Shown: one piece after another, positions 6,531-8,073 of the stretch | How the letters are laid out: each line of letters begins with the position of its first letter | How positions within the stretch are numbered: the first letter of the stretch is position 1 | Source: an uncultured Kiloniellales bacterium | GTDB lineage: Bacteria; Pseudomonadota; Alphaproteobacteria; Kiloniellales; JAKSDN01 | NCBI GenBank assembly: GCA_947259625.1 | Contig: CAMYMY010000147.1 | Coordinates: forward strand, 1-8,073 | DNA: 8,073 nt | Reading direction: 5' to 3' | Made by a program: the position numbers and the translations under genes | Notes under the pieces: model-generated | What the model saw: the letters and a program-made list of their open reading frames with translations, nothing else | What the model was told of the DNA's origin: nothing | The model's database searches: none

Positions 6531-7668
6531 GTGCGGGCCGAGATCGAAGCGGTGGTCGACGACATTCGCCAGTCGTTGGGCCTGCTGAGGAGGCATCTTT
6601 GACCCCGAGGCGGCGGACAAGCGGCTCGCCGAGCTGAACGCGCGCGCCGAGGACCCGGCGCTCTGGGACGACGCCGACGCGGCCCAGGCGGTGATGCGCG
6701 AGCGCAATGCGCTCGAGCAATCGCTGGGCGCCTACCGGGACCTCGAGCGCGAGCTGGACGACGGGCTGACGCTCTTGGAGCTGGGCGAGGCCGAGGACGA
6801 CCGGGCCAGCGTCGAGGAGGCCGAGGGCCAGCTTGGCCGGCTGCAGAAGCGCGCCGGCAAGCTGCAGCTGCAGAGCCTGCTGTCGGGCGAGGCCGACGCC
6901 AACGACTGCTACCTCGAGGTCAATGCCGGGGCCGGCGGCACCGAGGCCCAGGACTGGGCCGAGATGCTGGCGCGCATGTACGTGAGATGGGCGGACGCGC
7001 ACGACTACAAGGTCGAGTGGCTCGAGGAGAGCGCCGGCGAGGAGGCCGGCCTCAAGTCGGCCAGCGTGCAAATCAAGGGCGTGAACGCCTACGGCTGGCT
7101 GAAGAGCGAGTCGGGCGTGCATCGCCTGGTGCGCATCTCGCCCTTCGACTCCCAGGCCCGGCGCCACACCTCCTTTGCCAGCGTCTGGGTCTATCCGGTG
7201 ATCGACGACACGATCGAGATCGAGGTCCAGGACAAGGACCTGAGGGTCGACACCTACCGCGCCTCGGGCGCCGGCGGCCAGCACGTCAACAAGACCGACA
7301 GCGCGGTCCGGATCACGCACCTGCCGACCGGCATCGTCGTGCAGTGCCAGAACGACCGCTCGCAGCACAAGAACCGGGCCCAGGCCCAGTCCATGCTGCG
7401 CGCGCGGCTCTACGAGCACGAGCTGCAGAAACGCGAGGCCGAGGCCCAGGCCGAGGCGGACAGCAAGACCGAGATCGGCTGGGGCCGGCAGATCCGCTCC
7501 TACGTCCTGCAGCCTTACCAGATGGTCAAGGACCTCAGGACCGGCGCCGAGAAGGGCAACGCCCAGGGCGTCCTCGACGGCGACATCGACGCCTTCCTCG
7601 AAGCCTCGCTCGCCGCCAAGCTGGGCGGCGGCACGGACGGCGCGGGAGAGGGGGAGCCGGCGGGGTAG
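6531..7668 (+). CDS. prfB: Peptide chain release factor 2 (RF2), with programmed +1 frameshift
   Basis: RF2 recognises UGA and UAA in the ribosomal A site and triggers release of the finished peptide. Translation starts at GTG 6531, 5 nt after AGGAGGG (6519-6525). It reads 23 codons (MRAEIEAV…LLRRHL) to an in-frame TGA at 6600-6602, then shifts +1 and continues from GAC 6601 to TAG 7666, giving 378 residues (E. coli RF2 has 365). The N-terminal helical domain is followed by the RF2-specific codon-reading tripeptide S203-P-F205 (RISPFDS; RF1 has a PxT motif instead). The catalytic loop G248-G-Q250 (SGAGGQHVN) enters the peptidyl-transferase centre, and its Gln is normally methylated. A244 corresponds to E. 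coli position 246, where K-12 has the less active Thr. The C-terminus ends in a Gly/Glu-rich tail. Annotators who miss the frameshift will start the gene at 6691 or call it broken; it is not a pseudogene. Confidence 0.96.
6588..6603 (+). promoter_or_regulatory. prfB: prfB programmed +1 ribosomal frameshift site
   Basis: AGGAGG (6588-6593) is an internal Shine-Dalgarno-like stimulator. It lies 3 nt before the slippery CTT (6597-6599) and stop TGA (6600-6602), followed by C. This matches the arrangement of E. coli prfB (AGGGGG, 3 nt, CUU UGA C). When RF2 is scarce the ribosome pauses at UGA, tRNA-Leu slips from CUU to UUU, and translation resumes at GAC (Asp). When RF2 is plentiful it terminates its own synthesis after 23 residues. 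Confidence 0.95.
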
Positions 7669-7682
7669 GGGGGAGGAGGCCG

Positions 7683-7733
7683 ATGAGCAGCCTTGGCGGA
7701 CAGGCGGGATCGGCGCTACGTTTCGACCTATAG
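7683..7733 (+). CDS. Possible 16-residue small ORF between prfB and the membrane protein gene
   Basis: ATG 7683 opens a 16-codon frame (MSSLGGQAGSALRFDL) that ends at TAG 7731. A purine-rich GGGAGGAGG (7671-7679) precedes it by 3-6 nt. It lies 14 nt after the prfB stop and ends before the ribosome binding site of the next gene. It might be a leader peptide or a translational bridge. It is short and resembles nothing I recognise, so chance is quite possible. Confidence 0.2.
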   Translation: MSSLGGQAGSALRFDL

Positions 7734-7763
7734 CCGCCTTGACGAACAGGAGGCGCCCTTAAG

Positions 7764-8073
7764 GTGCGGCTGGGAACGATCGGACTCCTCATCCTGTCGA
7801 GCCTGCTCAACGCAGCGATCTGCGTTGGCTCATTCTTCGTTGCCCTGTTCGCGACGAATCCGGAGATGCAGGACGTTACGATGCGCGTAGGCTACTATGT
7901 GCTGAACCTGATCGTCGTGGTGGCCTTTGCATGCGTATTCGGGCCCTGGGTGCTCGCGCTCAGGACTCACCACAAGAGCGCGATGGTTGTCGCGGCGTTG
8001 CCCACGTTGCTTGCCTGCGTTGCCATATTGTCGTTTCTGTTATTGGACAGCTGGCTGCAACGAACATTTTCCG
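7764..8073 (+). CDS. Unrecognised small membrane protein, N-terminal 103 residues; 3' end outside window
   Basis: GTG 7764 follows a strong AGGAGG (7748-7753) by 10 nt. The nearest upstream in-frame codon of note is a TGA at 7740, and no ATG lies between, so GTG is the natural start. The frame stays open to the window edge. Three hydrophobic segments are visible, at residues about 4-30, 43-66 and 72-95, separated by short polar turns (NPEMQD; RTHHKS), so an inner-membrane protein is expected. There is no signal-peptide cleavage motif and no family motif I can name; an unknown-function membrane protein is the fair call. It lies 95 bp downstream of prfB on the same strand and might be cotranscribed. 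It uses more AT-ending codons (TTA, GCA, ACT, GTT) than prfB and mrcA, which could mean weak expression or a different origin. Confidence 0.65.
   Translation, partial: MRLGTIGLLILSSLLNAAICVGSFFVALFATNPEMQDVTMRVGYYVLNLIVVVAFACVFGPWVLALRTHHKSAMVVAALPTLLACVAILSFLLLDSWLQRTFS

Noticed and set aside
6600..6602. In-frame stop suggesting prfB is a pseudogene
   Set aside because: It sits in the textbook frameshift context with the downstream frame intact through SPF and GGQ.

Overview
This window is a GC-rich chromosomal segment from an alphaproteobacterium. Three things point there. The gene order rne (divergent) – amiC – mrcA – prfB is, to my knowledge, a conserved alphaproteobacterial neighbourhood. 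The RNase E carries the long acidic insertion in its S1 domain seen in that class. One intergenic region holds the palindromic repeat family (GGGCTTGACCCGG-type arms) that is common in alphaproteobacterial genomes. A Rhodospirillales-like lineage is plausible, but the window cannot fix genus or order.

Layout. Positions 1-1943 (minus strand) encode the first 647 residues of RNase E: the whole catalytic core and the start of the C-terminal tail; the 3' end lies outside the window. Positions 1944-2472 are a divergent intergenic region. It holds a candidate rne promoter about 350 nt upstream of the rne start, two good inverted repeats inside the predicted rne leader, and a candidate amiC promoter with an operator-like inverted repeat. 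Positions 2473-3657 (plus) encode an exported AMIN/Amidase_3 N-acetylmuramoyl-L-alanine amidase (AmiC type). Positions 3755-6184 (plus) encode the class A penicillin-binding protein PBP1A. Positions 6185-6530 are non-coding and contain a three-armed inverted-repeat element. Positions 6531-7668 (plus) encode peptide chain release factor 2, split by the classical programmed +1 frameshift (AGGAGG, then CTT TGA C). Positions 7764-8073 (plus) are the start of an unrecognised small membrane protein that runs off the window.

How the genes fit together. amiC and mrcA act on the same polymer: PBP1A polymerises and cross-links peptidoglycan, and AmiC cleaves the stem peptide from glycan during daughter-cell separation. 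They are co-directional, 97 bp apart, and may be co-transcribed. RNase E (RNA processing and decay) and RF2 (termination at UGA/UAA) are housekeeping functions, each of a type known to be autoregulated: RNase E through its mRNA leader in enterobacteria, RF2 through its frameshift site.

Overall this is a conserved housekeeping region. I see no phage, IS transposase, CRISPR array, toxin-antitoxin pair, defence system, tRNA or rRNA. The points worth a second look are regulatory: the frameshift site, the rne leader hairpins, the amiC upstream repeat, and the mobile-looking palindromic element before prfB.
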